64,000 nucleotides of DNA, from assembly GCF_004795855.1 (NCBI RefSeq), contig NZ_CP039252.1, positions 1,488,001 to 1,552,000 on the forward strand, in the 5' to 3' direction. This stretch comes from Hydrogenophaga sp. PAMC20947. GTDB taxonomy: Bacteria > Pseudomonadota > Gammaproteobacteria > Burkholderiales > Burkholderiaceae_C. Every line of letters starts with the position of its first letter. The first letter of the stretch is position 1. The position numbers were made by a program, and so were the translations under genes. Under the pieces are notes generated by a model, which did no database searches, was not told where the DNA came from, and was given only the letters and a program-made list of their open reading frames with translations. Shown one piece after another: positions 1-8,991 of this stretch.

Positions 1-454
1 AGCTCAAACGCATCTGTTCAATGTGTTCGTTGATCGCGCTGTCTTTTTCGATGAACAGATCGCGCTGCGGCACGTAGGCTTCGGGCTGGTAGTAGTCGTA
101 GTAGCTGACAAAGTACTCGACGGCGTTCTTCGGAAAGAACTCGCGAAACTCGGAGTACAACTGTGCAGCCAGCGTTTTGTTCGGCGCAAACACGATAGCC
201 GGGCGCCCCAGACGCGCAATGGTGTTGGCCATGGTGAAGGTTTTGCCCGAGCCGGTCACACCCAGCAGCGTCTGGAAAACTTCGCCGTCATTGACCCCCT
301 CAACCAGCTGATCGATCGCGGTGGGCTGATCGCCCGCCGGAGGATACGGCATGAACAGCTCGAACGGCGACCCCTCAAACCGGACGAATTCGCCTTCCTG
401 GGCGGGCGTGTCGTCCACGAGGCTCAAGGGGGCGGTATCTGGCAAGGTCTGCAT
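1..454 (-). CDS. uvrB: Excinuclease ABC subunit B, N-terminal part (cut by window edge)
   Basis: This is the first ~151 residues of UvrB, the damage-verifying helicase-like subunit of nucleotide excision repair. It reads on the minus strand from ATG 454-452 and stays open to base 1, so the 3' end lies outside the window. Visible marks are the Walker A segment [15 protein letters not shown], the [15 protein letters not shown] block and the beta-hairpin region [16 protein letters not shown], all hallmark UvrB sequence. It is divergent from the aminotransferase gene at 555. No clear LexA-type box was seen in the 100 bp between them, and no strong Shine-Dalgarno precedes the ATG. Confidence 0.95.
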   Translation of the reverse strand, partial: MQTLPDTAPLSLVDDTPAQEGEFVRFEGSPFELFMPYPPAGDQPTAIDQLVEGVNDGEVFQTLLGVTGSGKTFTMANTIARLGRPAIVFAPNKTLAAQLYSEFREFFPKNAVEYFVSYYDYYQPEAYVPQRDLFIEKDSAINEHIEQMRLS

Positions 455-554
455 GGGCGGATAAAATCAAAGGGTTAACCAGACAGCGTACCGCAATCTT
501 GCAGGGCTTGTCTGCCGACCTGCCTCTAACGCCCCTACCCTTCAGGAAACCTCC

Positions 555-1763
555 ATGTCCTTGTTCACAGCCGTTGAAATGGCCCCTCGCGATCCCATCC
601 TGGGTCTGAACGAACAATACGCCGCTGACACCCATCCGCTCAAAGTCAATCTGGGCGTGGGGGTGTACTTTGATGACAACGGCAAACTGCCTTTGCTCGA
701 GTGCGTGCAAGTGGCTGAAAAGGCCATGATGGCCACGCCCACAGCACGCGGCTATCTGCCGATCGATGGCATTGCTGCCTACGACGCGTCCGTCAAGGGC
801 CTGGTGTTTGGCGTGGACTCGGAAGTGGTCAAAACCGGTCGCGTGGCCACGGTGCAAGCCATTGGCGGCACCGGTGGTCTCAAGATTGGTGCAGATTTCC
901 TCAAGAAGATCAGCCCCAATGCCACTGTGCTGATCTCTGACCCCAGCTGGGAAAACCACCGCGCGCTGTTCACCAACGCCGGGTTCAATGTTGACACCTA
1001 TCCCTACTTCGACCAAAGCGCCAACAACGGCCTGGGTGGCATCAACTTCGACGGCATGCTGGCCAAGCTGAACGCTTCGACCGAGGGCACCATCGTGCTG
1101 CTGCACGCCTGCTGCCACAACCCTACCGGCTACGACATCACCGCCGACCAGTGGGACCAGGTGATTGCTGCGGTTAAAGCCCGCAATCTCACCGCTTTCC
1201 TCGACATGGCCTATCAGGGATTTGGCTACGGCATAACCGAAGACGGTGCCGTGATCGGGAAGTTTGTGGCTGCCGGCCTCAACATCTTCGTCTCGACCAG
1301 CTTCTCCAAGAGCTTCAGCCTGTATGGCGAGCGAGTGGGCGCCCTGAGCGTGGTGGGCAGCAGCAAAGACGAAGCGGCTCGCGTGCTGAGCCAGCTCAAA
1401 ATCGCCATACGGACCAACTACTCCAACCCACCCACACACGGTGGCGCCATCGTGGCCGCGGTCCTGGGCAACCCGGAACTGCGCGCCCTATGGGAAAAAG
1501 AGCTGGGTGAAATGCGTGTGCGTATCAAAGCCATGCGCCAGAAACTGGTGGATGGCCTGAAAGCAGCAGGCGTGACCAAAGACATGAGCTTCATCACCCA
1601 CCAGATCGGCATGTTCAGCTACTCCGGCCTGAGCAAAGACCAGATGGTGCGCTTGCGAAACGAATTTGGGGTGTACGGCACCGATACGGGTCGCATGTGC
1701 GTGGCTGCGATCAACAGCAAAAATATCGACCACGTCTGCAAATCGATTGCCCAGGTGATCTGA
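555..1763 (+). CDS. Aromatic-amino-acid / aspartate aminotransferase (class I, PLP)
   Basis: A 402-residue fold-type I aminotransferase of the AspC/TyrB group, which moves the amino group between aspartate or aromatic amino acids and 2-oxoglutarate. The N-terminus (VNLGVGVYFDDNGKLP) and the PLP-lysine segment STSFSKSFSLYGERVG are characteristic, as are HACCHNPTGYD and the C-terminal DTGRMCVAAIN. Length matches the family (~398). An AGGAAA Shine-Dalgarno sits just before ATG 555. Substrate preference (TyrB versus AspC) cannot be settled from the sequence. A strong hairpin terminator follows 20 bp after the stop, so it is probably transcribed alone. Confidence 0.93.
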   Translation: MSLFTAVEMAPRDPILGLNEQYAADTHPLKVNLGVGVYFDDNGKLPLLECVQVAEKAMMATPTARGYLPIDGIAAYDASVKGLVFGVDSEVVKTGRVATVQAIGGTGGLKIGADFLKKISPNATVLISDPSWENHRALFTNAGFNVDTYPYFDQSANNGLGGINFDGMLAKLNASTEGTIVLLHACCHNPTGYDITADQWDQVIAAVKARNLTAFLDMAYQGFGYGITEDGAVIGKFVAAGLNIFVSTSFSKSFSLYGERVGALSVVGSSKDEAARVLSQLKIAIRTNYSNPPTHGGAIVAAVLGNPELRALWEKELGEMRVRIKAMRQKLVDGLKAAGVTKDMSFITHQIGMFSYSGLSKDQMVRLRNEFGVYGTDTGRMCVAAINSKNIDHVCKSIAQVI

Positions 1764-1783
1764 AGCCGCGGGGTTTTTAGGAA

Positions 1784-1810
1784 AGCCGCTCATGGAGCGG
1801 CTTTTTTTTC
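1784..1810 (+). terminator. Rho-independent terminator after the aminotransferase
   Basis: A perfect 9-bp stem (AAGCCGCTC at 1784-1792 and GAGCGGCTT at 1796-1804) with a 3-nt ATG loop is followed by a run of T residues. It lies 20 bp after the stop codon of the preceding gene. Confidence 0.85.
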
Positions 1811-2000
1811 GACTGCCGCCTGCACACGCGCTTCTCGATCGATACAGGCTTCGCGCGAAAGGACTCTTGTGCAGGCGTTTTCCAAAGGGAAAAGCATCGT
1901 CTGAATGCGCTCAAGAACGCGGACTCTTTCACGAAGGCGACAACTGGCGGCCAGAAGTAGGCGTATTCACACTCACATGAAATCCCAGTTGCTGCTATAT

Positions 2001-2011
2001 TGCACTGCAAC
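2001..2011. promoter_or_regulatory. Palindrome TTGCACTGCAA upstream of the PHB depolymerase gene
   Basis: An 11-bp perfect palindrome centred on C2006 lies 23 bp before the phaZ start. TGC/GCA-type palindromes are known operators of the PHB-responsive repressor PhaR in other bacteria, so this could be a PhaR site. That assignment is inference; no phaR gene is present in the window. Confidence 0.35.
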
Positions 2012-2033
2012 ATAACTGCACATTTCGTACACC

Positions 2034-3833
2034 ATGCTATATCAGATTTACGAAACGCAACGCTCCATCATGGAGCCCTTCGCCGACCTGGCGGAAGTTG
2101 CCGCCAAGTTTTACAGCAACCCGGCCATGCCTGCGTCGCAATTCCCGATGGTCCAGCGCGTATCGGCTGCCTACGACCTGATGCACCGGCTCGGTAAAGA
2201 CTACGAAAAACCGACGTTTGGCCTCACCGAGGTCGATGTCGACGGTGTGCAAGTCGCTATCCATGAGCGCATCGAACTCGACAAACCCTTTTGCGAACTG
2301 CGCCGTTTCAAGCGATTTTCTGACGACACCGCAACACTGGAGAAGCTCAAAGGCCAACCGGTGGTGCTGATCGTTGCGCCGCTGTCGGGCCACTACGCCA
2401 CGCTGTTGCGCGACACGGTGCGCACCATGCTCAAGGACCACAAGGTGTACATCACCGACTGGAAGAACGCCCGCTTGGTGCCACTGTCGGAAGGTGAATT
2501 CCACCTGGACGACTACGTCAACTATGTGCAGGATTTCATCCGTTACCTGCAAGACAAGTACGAAAACTGCCATGTCCTGAGCGTGTGCCAGCCCACCGTC
2601 CCGGTGCTGGCGGCCGTCTCGCTGATGGCGTCGCGCGGCGAGACCACCCCGCTTTCCATGACCATGATGGGCGGCCCGATCGACGCCCGCAAGTCACCCA
2701 CGGCCGTGAACGATCTGGCGGTGGAGCGCAGCCACAGCTGGTTCGTGAACAATGTGATCTACCGGGTGCCAGACAAATTCCCGGGCGCAGGCCGTCGGGT
2801 GTATCCGGGCTTCCTGCAGCACACCGGCTTTGTGGCCATGAACCCCAATCACCATGCAGACAGCCACTACGATTACTTCCAGGATTTGATCAAGGGTGAC
2901 GACGAAAGTGTTGAATCGCACCGCAAGTTCTACGACGAGTACAACGCCGTGCTCGACATGGACGCCGACTATTACCTGGAAACGATTGCAACCGTTTTCC
3001 AAGAATACAAGCTGATGCATGGCACCTGGGATGTCAAGAACCCCCAGGGCAAAATGGAACGCGTCCGTCCGCAAGACATCACCCAGACAGCTTTGCTGAC
3101 CGTCGAAGGCGAACTCGACGATATTTCGGGCTCGGGCCAGTCTGAAGCGGCCCACAATCTGTGCACGGCGCTGAGCAAGAACCAGCGTGGCCACTACGAG
3201 GTAGAAGGTGCCGGTCACTTTGGCATTTTCAGCGGTCGTCGCTGGCGCGAATTCGCGTACCCCGTGTTGCACAAGTTCATTCTGGCGAACCACAAGGCAG
3301 CCAAGGCCCCAAAGAACGCTGCCCCACAAGCCACCAACCCCGCCCTCGAGGCCCTGCCAACGCCAAAAGCCAAAGCGTCCGCAGCCAAGCCTGCACCCGG
3401 GAAAGCGGTGCTGGCCAAAGCGAAGACCCCAAAGAAGGCTGTGCCAGCTCCGGCGGCTGCGACAAGCACCACCACCAGCAAAGCGACCCCTCGACGTGCA
3501 CCAGTGGCCAAGGCTTCTGCAGCTCAAGCCCCTGCCGTTGAGGCCAAGACGGCCAGTGCAGTGGTGACTGAGACGCCGGCTCCGGCCAAGGCATCCACGG
3601 CAGCGACCAAGGCTTCGGTGGCTCAAGCCCCGGCTGTTGAGGCCCAGACGGCCAGTGCAGTGGTGACTGAGACGCCAGCTCCAGCCAAGCCATCCACGGC
3701 AGCGGCCAAGGCTTTGGCAGCTCAAGCCCCTGCAGTCGAGGCCAAGACGGCCAGTGCGGTGGCGACTGAGACGCCGGCTTCGCTCAAGCCATCTACGACA
3801 GCGGCCAAACGGCGCGCCAAGCCTGCCGCCTGA
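2034..3833 (+). CDS. phaZ: Intracellular polyhydroxybutyrate depolymerase with repetitive C-terminal tail
   Basis: A PhaZ-type intracellular depolymerase that mobilises stored PHB. Residues ~1-420 match the usual full length of the family: N-terminus MLYQIYETQRSIMEPF, the nucleophile region HVLSVCQPTVPVLAAVSLM (a Cys in the lipase-box position) and a C-terminal GAGHFGIFSGRRWR with the likely catalytic His. Residues ~425-599 are an added tail very rich in Ala, Pro and Lys, ending in KRRAKPAA. It includes three 33-residue tandem repeats (residues 493-591), resembling the histone-H1-like tails of PhaF/AlgP proteins. ATG 2034 has no strong Shine-Dalgarno; a second in-frame ATG is at 2070. The biosynthetic phaCAB operon lies 23 kb away. 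Confidence 0.9.
   Translation: MLYQIYETQRSIMEPFADLAEVAAKFYSNPAMPASQFPMVQRVSAAYDLMHRLGKDYEKPTFGLTEVDVDGVQVAIHERIELDKPFCELRRFKRFSDDTATLEKLKGQPVVLIVAPLSGHYATLLRDTVRTMLKDHKVYITDWKNARLVPLSEGEFHLDDYVNYVQDFIRYLQDKYENCHVLSVCQPTVPVLAAVSLMASRGETTPLSMTMMGGPIDARKSPTAVNDLAVERSHSWFVNNVIYRVPDKFPGAGRRVYPGFLQHTGFVAMNPNHHADSHYDYFQDLIKGDDESVESHRKFYDEYNAVLDMDADYYLETIATVFQEYKLMHGTWDVKNPQGKMERVRPQDITQTALLTVEGELDDISGSGQSEAAHNLCTALSKNQRGHYEVEGAGHFGIFSGRRWREFAYPVLHKFILANHKAAKAPKNAAPQATNPALEALPTPKAKASAAKPAPGKAVLAKAKTPKKAVPAPAAATSTTTSKATPRRAPVAKASAAQAPAVEAKTASAVVTETPAPAKASTAATKASVAQAPAVEAQTASAVVTETPAPAKPSTAAAKALAAQAPAVEAKTASAVATETPASLKPSTTAAKRRAKPAA
3510..3806 (+). repeat. Three 99-bp tandem repeats inside phaZ tail
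   Basis: Units start at 3510, 3609 and 3708, each exactly 99 bp and in frame. Each encodes 33 residues of the pattern KAxxAQAPAVEAxTASAV followed by a TETPA-rich half. The units are nearly identical in DNA, which implies recent expansion or homogenisation. Confidence 0.9.
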
Positions 3834-3859
3834 ACCCGGCGGCCATGATCGACCAAAAT

Positions 3860-3882
3860 GGGGGCTTCGGCTCCCTTTTTTT
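3860..3882 (+). terminator. Rho-independent terminator between phaZ and rnfB
   Basis: The stem is GGGGGC (3860-3865) with GCTCCC (3870-3875), including one G-T wobble, closing a UUCG-type TTCG tetraloop. Seven T residues follow. It ends only 12 nt before the chosen rnfB start, so rnfB is unlikely to be expressed by simple read-through from phaZ. Confidence 0.75.
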
Positions 3883-3894
3883 GCTTTTGTGATG

Positions 3895-4581
3895 ATGTCT
3901 GACATGAATCCACTCGCACGGCGCATCAACGCGGCCCTGCCCCAAACACAATGCACGCGCTGCGGCTACCCCGATTGCGCGGGCTATGCCCAGGCGTTGG
4001 CAGACGGAGAGGCGGGCATCAACCAATGCCCGCCGGGTGGATTCGAGGGCGTTGTGCGTCTGGCGGCGATCACGGGCCGGGCGGTGCAAGCGCTGGATCC
4101 CCTGTTTGGCATCGAAGGGCCATTGACGGTCGCGGTCATCGACGAAGACTGGTGCATCGGTTGCACGCTTTGCATCAAGGTCTGCCCCACCGACGCCATC
4201 ATGGGTACCAACAAACGCATGCACACGGTGATCGAGCCCTACTGCACCGGTTGCGAACTCTGCTTACCGGTGTGTCCGGTGGACTGCATTTCATTGGACG
4301 TGGTGAGCGAAGGGCGAACAGGCTGGCAGGCCTGGTCAACCGAACAAGCCGATCTTGGCCGCGAGCGCTACGAAGCGCGCACATTGCGGCTGGTACGCGA
4401 CCAGTCCGAGCACGACAACGCGTTGGAAGCCAAAGCTCGCATGAAGCTGAACGACCTGGCGTCACATTCCCAGCACACCGACCCGACCGTTCTGGACAAG
4501 AAGCGGGCGGTGATTGAAGCTGCGCTGGAACGGGCCAGGCTCAAGCGGTTGGCCGCTGAGGCACCGCCCAACGATCGCTGA
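3895..4581 (+). CDS. rnfB: RnfB-type ferredoxin (electron transport complex B subunit-like), orphan
   Basis: A 228-residue iron-sulfur protein. An N-terminal Fe4S4 domain (CTRCGYPDCAGYAQAL ... CPPGG, residues ~17-50) is followed by two bacterial-type 4Fe-4S motifs, CIGCTLCIKVCP and CTGCELCLPVCP (residues ~84-130). The C-terminal tail is charged and helical. E. coli RsxB/RnfB starts with a membrane helix; that helix is missing here, and no rnfA, C, D, G or E is nearby, so it is probably a soluble electron carrier rather than part of a full Rnf complex. Starts at 3892, 3895 and 3904 are all possible; none has a good Shine-Dalgarno. It converges with the chemoreceptor gene. Confidence 0.85.
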   Translation: MSDMNPLARRINAALPQTQCTRCGYPDCAGYAQALADGEAGINQCPPGGFEGVVRLAAITGRAVQALDPLFGIEGPLTVAVIDEDWCIGCTLCIKVCPTDAIMGTNKRMHTVIEPYCTGCELCLPVCPVDCISLDVVSEGRTGWQAWSTEQADLGRERYEARTLRLVRDQSEHDNALEAKARMKLNDLASHSQHTDPTVLDKKRAVIEAALERARLKRLAAEAPPNDR

Positions 4582-4599
4582 GCATTTCTACCGTTCGGA

Positions 4600-7005
4600 T
4601 CAGGCGCTCACCCGCGCAATGGCGGTCTTGTAGACACCGCAACCAATGTACAGGTCATCCACCTGGGTAACGTAAGACATTTTCCCCTGGAGCGCTCCGC
4701 TCAACGGGTTCACGATGTCGTATTCAACCCAGCCCGGTTCGGTCTGGGCTTGTTCGATGATGGATTGCAGCAGTGCCTCTCCATCGACACCCGGAATATC
4801 CTGCACCCGGCTGCCCACTTTGTCGGGCTTGCCACCAAAGGCGCGGTAGGTCCCTTGGCGATCCAGGGCAAAGACATACATATCACGGTCAAAAAATCCT
4901 TGTGCCGGGTCTGTCAGGCCCCGGACAAATGCATCTCGAGCACCCCCATTTTCCCGAAAACTCAAAGCACGCTGCACCAGCGCCATGGCTTCCTCTGCGG
5001 TCCCCTGCTGCAACATGAAAGAAGCCACTGCCTGGGCCAGGTTAGCGGCTCGCCCCTCCAGCTGATTGGCTTGACTGACGGCCCGCTCTACCATCTGGGC
5101 ATTGCGCTGGGTAATGGAGTCCAGCTGCCCGACGGCCGACGAAATTTCGCTGAGGCCAGAGCTCTGTTCCGCGCTGGCCGAAGAAATCAACGACATGTTG
5201 GCCGCAACGCCACGCACGCCATTGACGATTTGCTCCATGTTGCTGCCCACAGCGCGAATCTGGGACACACTGGACGCCACCTGAGATGCCGAAGCTTCGA
5301 TCAGTTGGCGGATTTCCTTGGCCGACCCTGCCGAGCGCTGCGCCAAAGTTCGCACCTCATTGGCGACGACCGCGAACCCGCGGCCCTGTTCCCCCGCGCG
5401 AGCCGCTTCCACTGCGGCGTTCAGCGCGAGGATGTTGGTCTGAAATGCCAGGCTGTCGATCACCCCAATGATTTCATTCATCTGCTGGGCACTCTTCTGG
5501 ATAGCCTCAACCGACGTGACCGCTTTCCCCATGGCCTGAGCACCAGACTCGGCCACGTCGCGCACCTGCGCCGCCTGTGCATCAGAATCGCCTGCGGTGG
5601 CTGCATTCTGGTTCACGGTACTTGAGAGTTCTTGCACGCTCGCTACTGTTTGCTCCAGATTGGACGCTTGCTGTTCGGTGCGATCGGCCAGATCGCGGTT
5701 GCCCAGGGCGAGGTTTCTACCCGCATGGGCCACCAACGCCGAATTGCTGCGCACCTGCGCCACCATTTCGGAAAGGCGGCCAATCATGTCCTCCAGCAAT
5801 TGCGACATCTGCCCCAGCTCGTCATGCCCTTGAACGCGCACCTTGGTGCGCAGATTGCCTTTGCAGGTTTCCCGCATGGCGGCGACCACTTCGCGAAAAT
5901 CGACGACAAAGCTGAGGTAGAAGGACATCAATAGATAGATCAGGGCAGCAAGACCCAACCCGGTACCTGTCATTGCCCACGCACGTTGCGACTCCAGGGA
6001 GATCACACGGGATTCCAACAACGAAGACAAACGGTCCAGAACGTTGCGCTCGTAAAGCGTCACAGCAGCAATTGCGGTTGTGCCGGCCTCAAAAAATGCC
6101 TTTCCGTCCACACTTCCCGGCGCATCCAACGCCCGCTGAGTCAGCTGCGCAAAGGTCTGCGTGGCTTGCAAGGCAGCGTCGCCGGCGAGATCACCCTCTC
6201 CATGGCGGGCGGGGAACGTCATCGCAAAAGCCTGTGAGCGGCTCTTTGAGTCGAGATCGCTCAACATCAGGCGCAGGCGTCCCAACGCAGCTGTAGCGGC
6301 TTCGGGGGTGGCTGCTGCAGCTGTAGCGGCTTCAGGGGCGGCGGCTGCAGCTGTAGTAACTTCGGGGGCGGCAACGGGAGCGGGCTCACTGAACCAACCC
6401 GCGCCCAATCCGCGAATGCGCCCGAGCGATTCGCCCCAAGGCCCCGTGCGGGTGACCGCCATGTCCATCAGGAAGAAGCTGGCCGGCTCCGGATCAAACA
6501 ACAGCTGGGATCGTTCCCCCACGGTATAGACAAAGCGCGCCGCTTCTTCCACCTTGCTGGTGTGCAAGGCAAAAGAATTCTCTGCGCCCAACTGCTCTGT
6601 GTCGGGCAGGGCCTGCAAGGCCTGACGCAAGGGCTGCCAAGCCTCCCCCAAAGAAAGATCGGGCCACTTGGCCAACACGGCATCCGTATCTACCAGCGCC
6701 TGGTTCAAACGGGCGCGGGTTTCGGTCAATGCGCTGCGAACGTCGGTGGAACCGGAGAGCAGCATATTTGTCTGCCCGCGATGCTGCTGAATCAGGGTGG
6801 TGACCTCCGCCAGTTGAGCCGTGATCCGAGCGCCGCCCAGCTCGTTGCGGGTGAAGCTGATGCCCTCGCCAAGCCGCTGCACCAAAACCAGGGACACCAC
6901 CACCAGCGGAACCACCAACACCAGTGACATCAAGATCAGCTTGGTGGGCAGCATCAGGCGGCGCATCAACCACACGCCGGGCTTGAGGGGTCGAAAGGCC
7001 ATCAT
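4600..7005 (-). CDS. Methyl-accepting chemotaxis protein with C-terminal Cache domain
   Basis: A transmembrane chemoreceptor of ~801 residues. It has a first membrane helix (around [20 protein letters not shown]), a long extracytoplasmic sensor, a second helix ([20 protein letters not shown]), a HAMP region and a signalling hairpin with the canonical tip [17 protein letters not shown], which contacts CheA/CheW. After the signalling domain there is an extra ~110-residue Cache-type module ([20 protein letters not shown] ... WVEYDIVNP), placed in the cytoplasm, which is less usual. A 10-residue Ala-rich repeat interrupts the sensor (see the repeat at 6287). Start ATG 7005 is chosen for its GGAG Shine-Dalgarno; the frame stays open upstream. 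Confidence 0.92.
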   Translation of the reverse strand: MMAFRPLKPGVWLMRRLMLPTKLILMSLVLVVPLVVVSLVLVQRLGEGISFTRNELGGARITAQLAEVTTLIQQHRGQTNMLLSGSTDVRSALTETRARLNQALVDTDAVLAKWPDLSLGEAWQPLRQALQALPDTEQLGAENSFALHTSKVEEAARFVYTVGERSQLLFDPEPASFFLMDMAVTRTGPWGESLGRIRGLGAGWFSEPAPVAAPEVTTAAAAAPEAATAAAATPEAATAALGRLRLMLSDLDSKSRSQAFAMTFPARHGEGDLAGDAALQATQTFAQLTQRALDAPGSVDGKAFFEAGTTAIAAVTLYERNVLDRLSSLLESRVISLESQRAWAMTGTGLGLAALIYLLMSFYLSFVVDFREVVAAMRETCKGNLRTKVRVQGHDELGQMSQLLEDMIGRLSEMVAQVRSNSALVAHAGRNLALGNRDLADRTEQQASNLEQTVASVQELSSTVNQNAATAGDSDAQAAQVRDVAESGAQAMGKAVTSVEAIQKSAQQMNEIIGVIDSLAFQTNILALNAAVEAARAGEQGRGFAVVANEVRTLAQRSAGSAKEIRQLIEASASQVASSVSQIRAVGSNMEQIVNGVRGVAANMSLISSASAEQSSGLSEISSAVGQLDSITQRNAQMVERAVSQANQLEGRAANLAQAVASFMLQQGTAEEAMALVQRALSFRENGGARDAFVRGLTDPAQGFFDRDMYVFALDRQGTYRAFGGKPDKVGSRVQDIPGVDGEALLQSIIEQAQTEPGWVEYDIVNPLSGALQGKMSYVTQVDDLYIGCGVYKTAIARVSA
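6287..6375 (-). repeat. Three 30-bp tandem repeats within the chemoreceptor sensor domain
   Basis: Units begin at 6287, 6317 and 6347 (the last is 29 bp as delimited) and encode successive ten-residue Ala-rich blocks ([30 protein letters not shown] as read). The pattern looks like slippage-prone, in-frame expansion in a surface-exposed linker. Confidence 0.8.
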
Positions 7006-7106
7006 GAAATGCGTTCTCCAGTGTGCTGTTGTCTTCCTATCGACCGTCTCCCCCAATTCTTGACCCTCCACAGCCTCTATTCAGAGAGCCATGGGCCAGA
7101 GTTTTC

Positions 7107-7451
7107 TCAATGCAAGGCCCGGATTCCGGCGGGTCGGGCTTCGTAGTGGGTGAACAACTGGACGGCCATGTCGCACAGACAGGGGTCGTCCATGTTTTGC
7201 GCGTGTGTGAGTTGCTGAACCGCATAGCTGCGGTCACACATCATCAAGGCACGGCTGATGCTCATACCGTGCCGGGCCATGCTCAAACTGAAGTTCTCAA
7301 GCAAATCCAAGGGCCAGGCCAATGCCAGTTCGCGCTCACGCCAGATGGGGCGACGGCGAGCCCAGCGCTCATCACCCTGGGTCACCAGGGTCAGATCGGC
7401 CACTCGCGAAGGTGCCTGTGAAAGTGCTGCTGTGGTGTTGTTGGTCGTCAT
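7107..7451 (-). CDS. Conserved hypothetical protein (paralogue A)
   Basis: A 114-residue protein of unknown function with no signal peptide or membrane helix. The core (WPLDLLENFSLSMARHGMS, then CDRSYAVQQLTHAQ) aligns with the protein encoded at 8404-8709: shared pattern WPxDxLxxF, HGxSISR, CDxxYAxQQLxxAxxM and a C-terminal LFxxxE. The ATG at 7451 is preceded by an AGGAA Shine-Dalgarno. It is upstream of, and co-oriented with, the chemoreceptor gene (101 bp gap). I do not recognise the family. Confidence 0.65.
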   Translation of the reverse strand: MTTNNTTAALSQAPSRVADLTLVTQGDERWARRRPIWRERELALAWPLDLLENFSLSMARHGMSISRALMMCDRSYAVQQLTHAQNMDDPCLCDMAVQLFTHYEARPAGIRALH

Positions 7452-7649
7452 AAGAGTTCCTGGCAGGCCACGCTGGATATCAGCCGTAGAAAGAGGTGGG
7501 ACAAGGGCTCAAGCGTATCGGGGTGTAACAACGGCATCCCCCAAAACTGATGGGGAAACCACGGTCAAATCAAGCCTATGCAAAGCAAACGGCCTAACGA
7601 TTGCCGTTGGCGCAGCCTCTGACGCCGGGCGTTTCGGCACAATTGCGCC

Positions 7650-8033
7650 ATGAACGACCACAATCACACCCCACCACGCTTGATCAAGCTCTCGCTCCAG
7701 CCAGAGGGCGCGCCCGAGCTGGACCGCCCCAAACCAGAGCGGCTGATCCGGGGAAACCCCTTGCGGGAGACTTGGAACCGGGTGACCGATGAACTGTCGG
7801 CAGGTCAGGTGTATTTCGGTGTCTGGCGCTGCGAGCTTGGGCACTGGCGCATTGCCATGGGCCCAACCGAGCGGGAGCTGTTCACTGTTTTGGCGGGGCG
7901 CTGCCGGGTGCACGACGAACAGGGGCACTTTGAAGAGGCCACTGTCGGCGAAGCGATCTACATACCCCCGGGGTTCTCAGGGACGTTTGAGGTGTTGGAA
8001 GCGCTGACCAAGACCTACATGATTTGCGAATAG
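7650..8033 (+). CDS. Cupin-domain protein (DUF861/Cupin_3 type)
   Basis: A 127-residue single cupin barrel. The segment WRCELGHWRIAMGPTERELF followed by FTVLAGRCRVHDEQG and GEAIYIPPGFSGTFEVLE matches the small Cupin_3 group, which lacks the full His-rich metal set. The family is related to ureidoglycine aminohydrolase but most members have no assigned reaction. It is transcribed alone, opposite to both neighbours, between the two paralogous small genes. Confidence 0.8.
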   Translation: MNDHNHTPPRLIKLSLQPEGAPELDRPKPERLIRGNPLRETWNRVTDELSAGQVYFGVWRCELGHWRIAMGPTERELFTVLAGRCRVHDEQGHFEEATVGEAIYIPPGFSGTFEVLEALTKTYMICE

Positions 8034-8116
8034 TGCCGCAGCCGTCGGCGACTGATCGAAGCTGCTGCTGAAGTGGAAACCGTCCGCAGCCAGGTTTAGA
8101 CGCGAAAGATCGCCGA

Positions 8117-8407
8117 TCAGGCAGGCTGAGCGGCCCGTCGGGCAAACGCATTCGGTGCCTGCACCAACTTGATCGGCACGCCCTCGCCCGCCATCGGGAA
8201 TTCTTCGCTGACCTTGGGGTGCAGAAAAGCCATGCCTATACCTGCCTCGCCCTTGCGGCTGCCGCCCGGCGCGAAACGAACACTTGGGGCCGTGAGCTTA
8301 CCCAATCGCTGTGGCAGGTCACCGATCCACAGGTTTCGCAGGCTCGGTGGTTGCATCAGATCAAGCTTGATGGCCTGGGCTTTAAATCCATCGTTGGAGA
8401 GGATCAA
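8117..8407 (-). pseudogene. Decayed second copy of the VOC/glyoxalase-fold gene
   Basis: The translated piece (VRFAPGGSRKGEAGIGMAF, then EEFPMAGEGVPIKLVQAP) aligns along its length with the intact VOC gene at 8992-9489, and the DNA is also plainly similar. The copy lacks the first ~60 residues. It has lost the stretch around LNHIGLW that holds a metal-ligand His, and shows IKLVQAP where the intact copy has IELVQAP, so the C-terminal ligand Glu is gone too. The only start available is a TTG overlapping the stop of the upstream small gene. It is therefore a non-functional remnant. Confidence 0.7.
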
Positions 8408-8709
8408 TGCTTCTGCCTCGACAAACCTGATTGATAAGTCTCAAAACTGCGGAACAGGGTGTCGGCCATCTGCGCAAGGGTGGGGTTGCCCATGTCGCGC
8501 GCGTCGTGTAGCTGTTGCAGGGCGTACCGGCTGTCGCAGGGCATGTCGATGCGGCTGATCGACGTACCGTGGTTTGACATGTGCAGGCCGAACCTTGTCA
8601 GAAAATCCTCTGGCCAAGGCAACGCCGGGCTGCGGCCCGACTGGCCCGTGTCATCGGGTATGACCTGTGATGCTGGACGGAAGGACGATGGGAAAGTGTG
8701 ATGGGCCAC
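8404..8709 (-). CDS. Conserved hypothetical protein (paralogue B)
   Basis: About 101 residues from GTG 8709, chosen for the GGAG six bases upstream; a TTG at 8757 would add 16 residues. The core WPEDFLTRFGLHMSNHGTS and CDSRYALQQLHDARDM aligns with paralogue A at 7107-7451. Function unknown. Together with the adjacent VOC remnant it suggests an old tandem duplication of a two-gene unit. The 234 bp between this gene and the intact VOC gene holds no further gene that I can see. Confidence 0.6.
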   Translation of the reverse strand: MAHHTFPSSFRPASQVIPDDTGQSGRSPALPWPEDFLTRFGLHMSNHGTSISRIDMPCDSRYALQQLHDARDMGNPTLAQMADTLFRSFETYQSGLSRQKH

Positions 8710-8991
8710 TCCAGACTCCGGTTGTGGTGCGCCAAGCTGATCCCCAACTGGAATCAAAGGCTCATCACCACTTTAGACAGCGATGGGCTTGAGCTGCGAT
8801 CATAAAAACCGGCTGAAGGCCACCCAGAAATGGGCTCTATCTGCGGCTGAAAAGCAGCGGCGGAACAGCTTTTCCACCGAGGGTTTTCCACACTGCCTGA
8901 ATCCATGGGCTTGCTCGCCCACCCATTGAACGCTGAACACCCTCCACGCCGGTCGGCTATCGCCTTGATTCCGATCCGCCCGCTTCGGCGG

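Noticed and set aside
375..1439. 354-codon open frame on the minus strand
   Set aside because: Lies antisense to the aminotransferase gene, whose protein is clearly conserved; the reverse-frame product has no family features and is a high-GC shadow.
2694..3956. 420-codon minus-strand frame with Arg/Leu/Cys repeats
   Set aside because: Its repeats are the complement of the phaZ tail repeats; phaZ itself is the conserved coding strand.
3895..4581. Full Rnf complex
   Set aside because: Only an RnfB-like protein without its membrane helix is present; no other Rnf subunit is adjacent.
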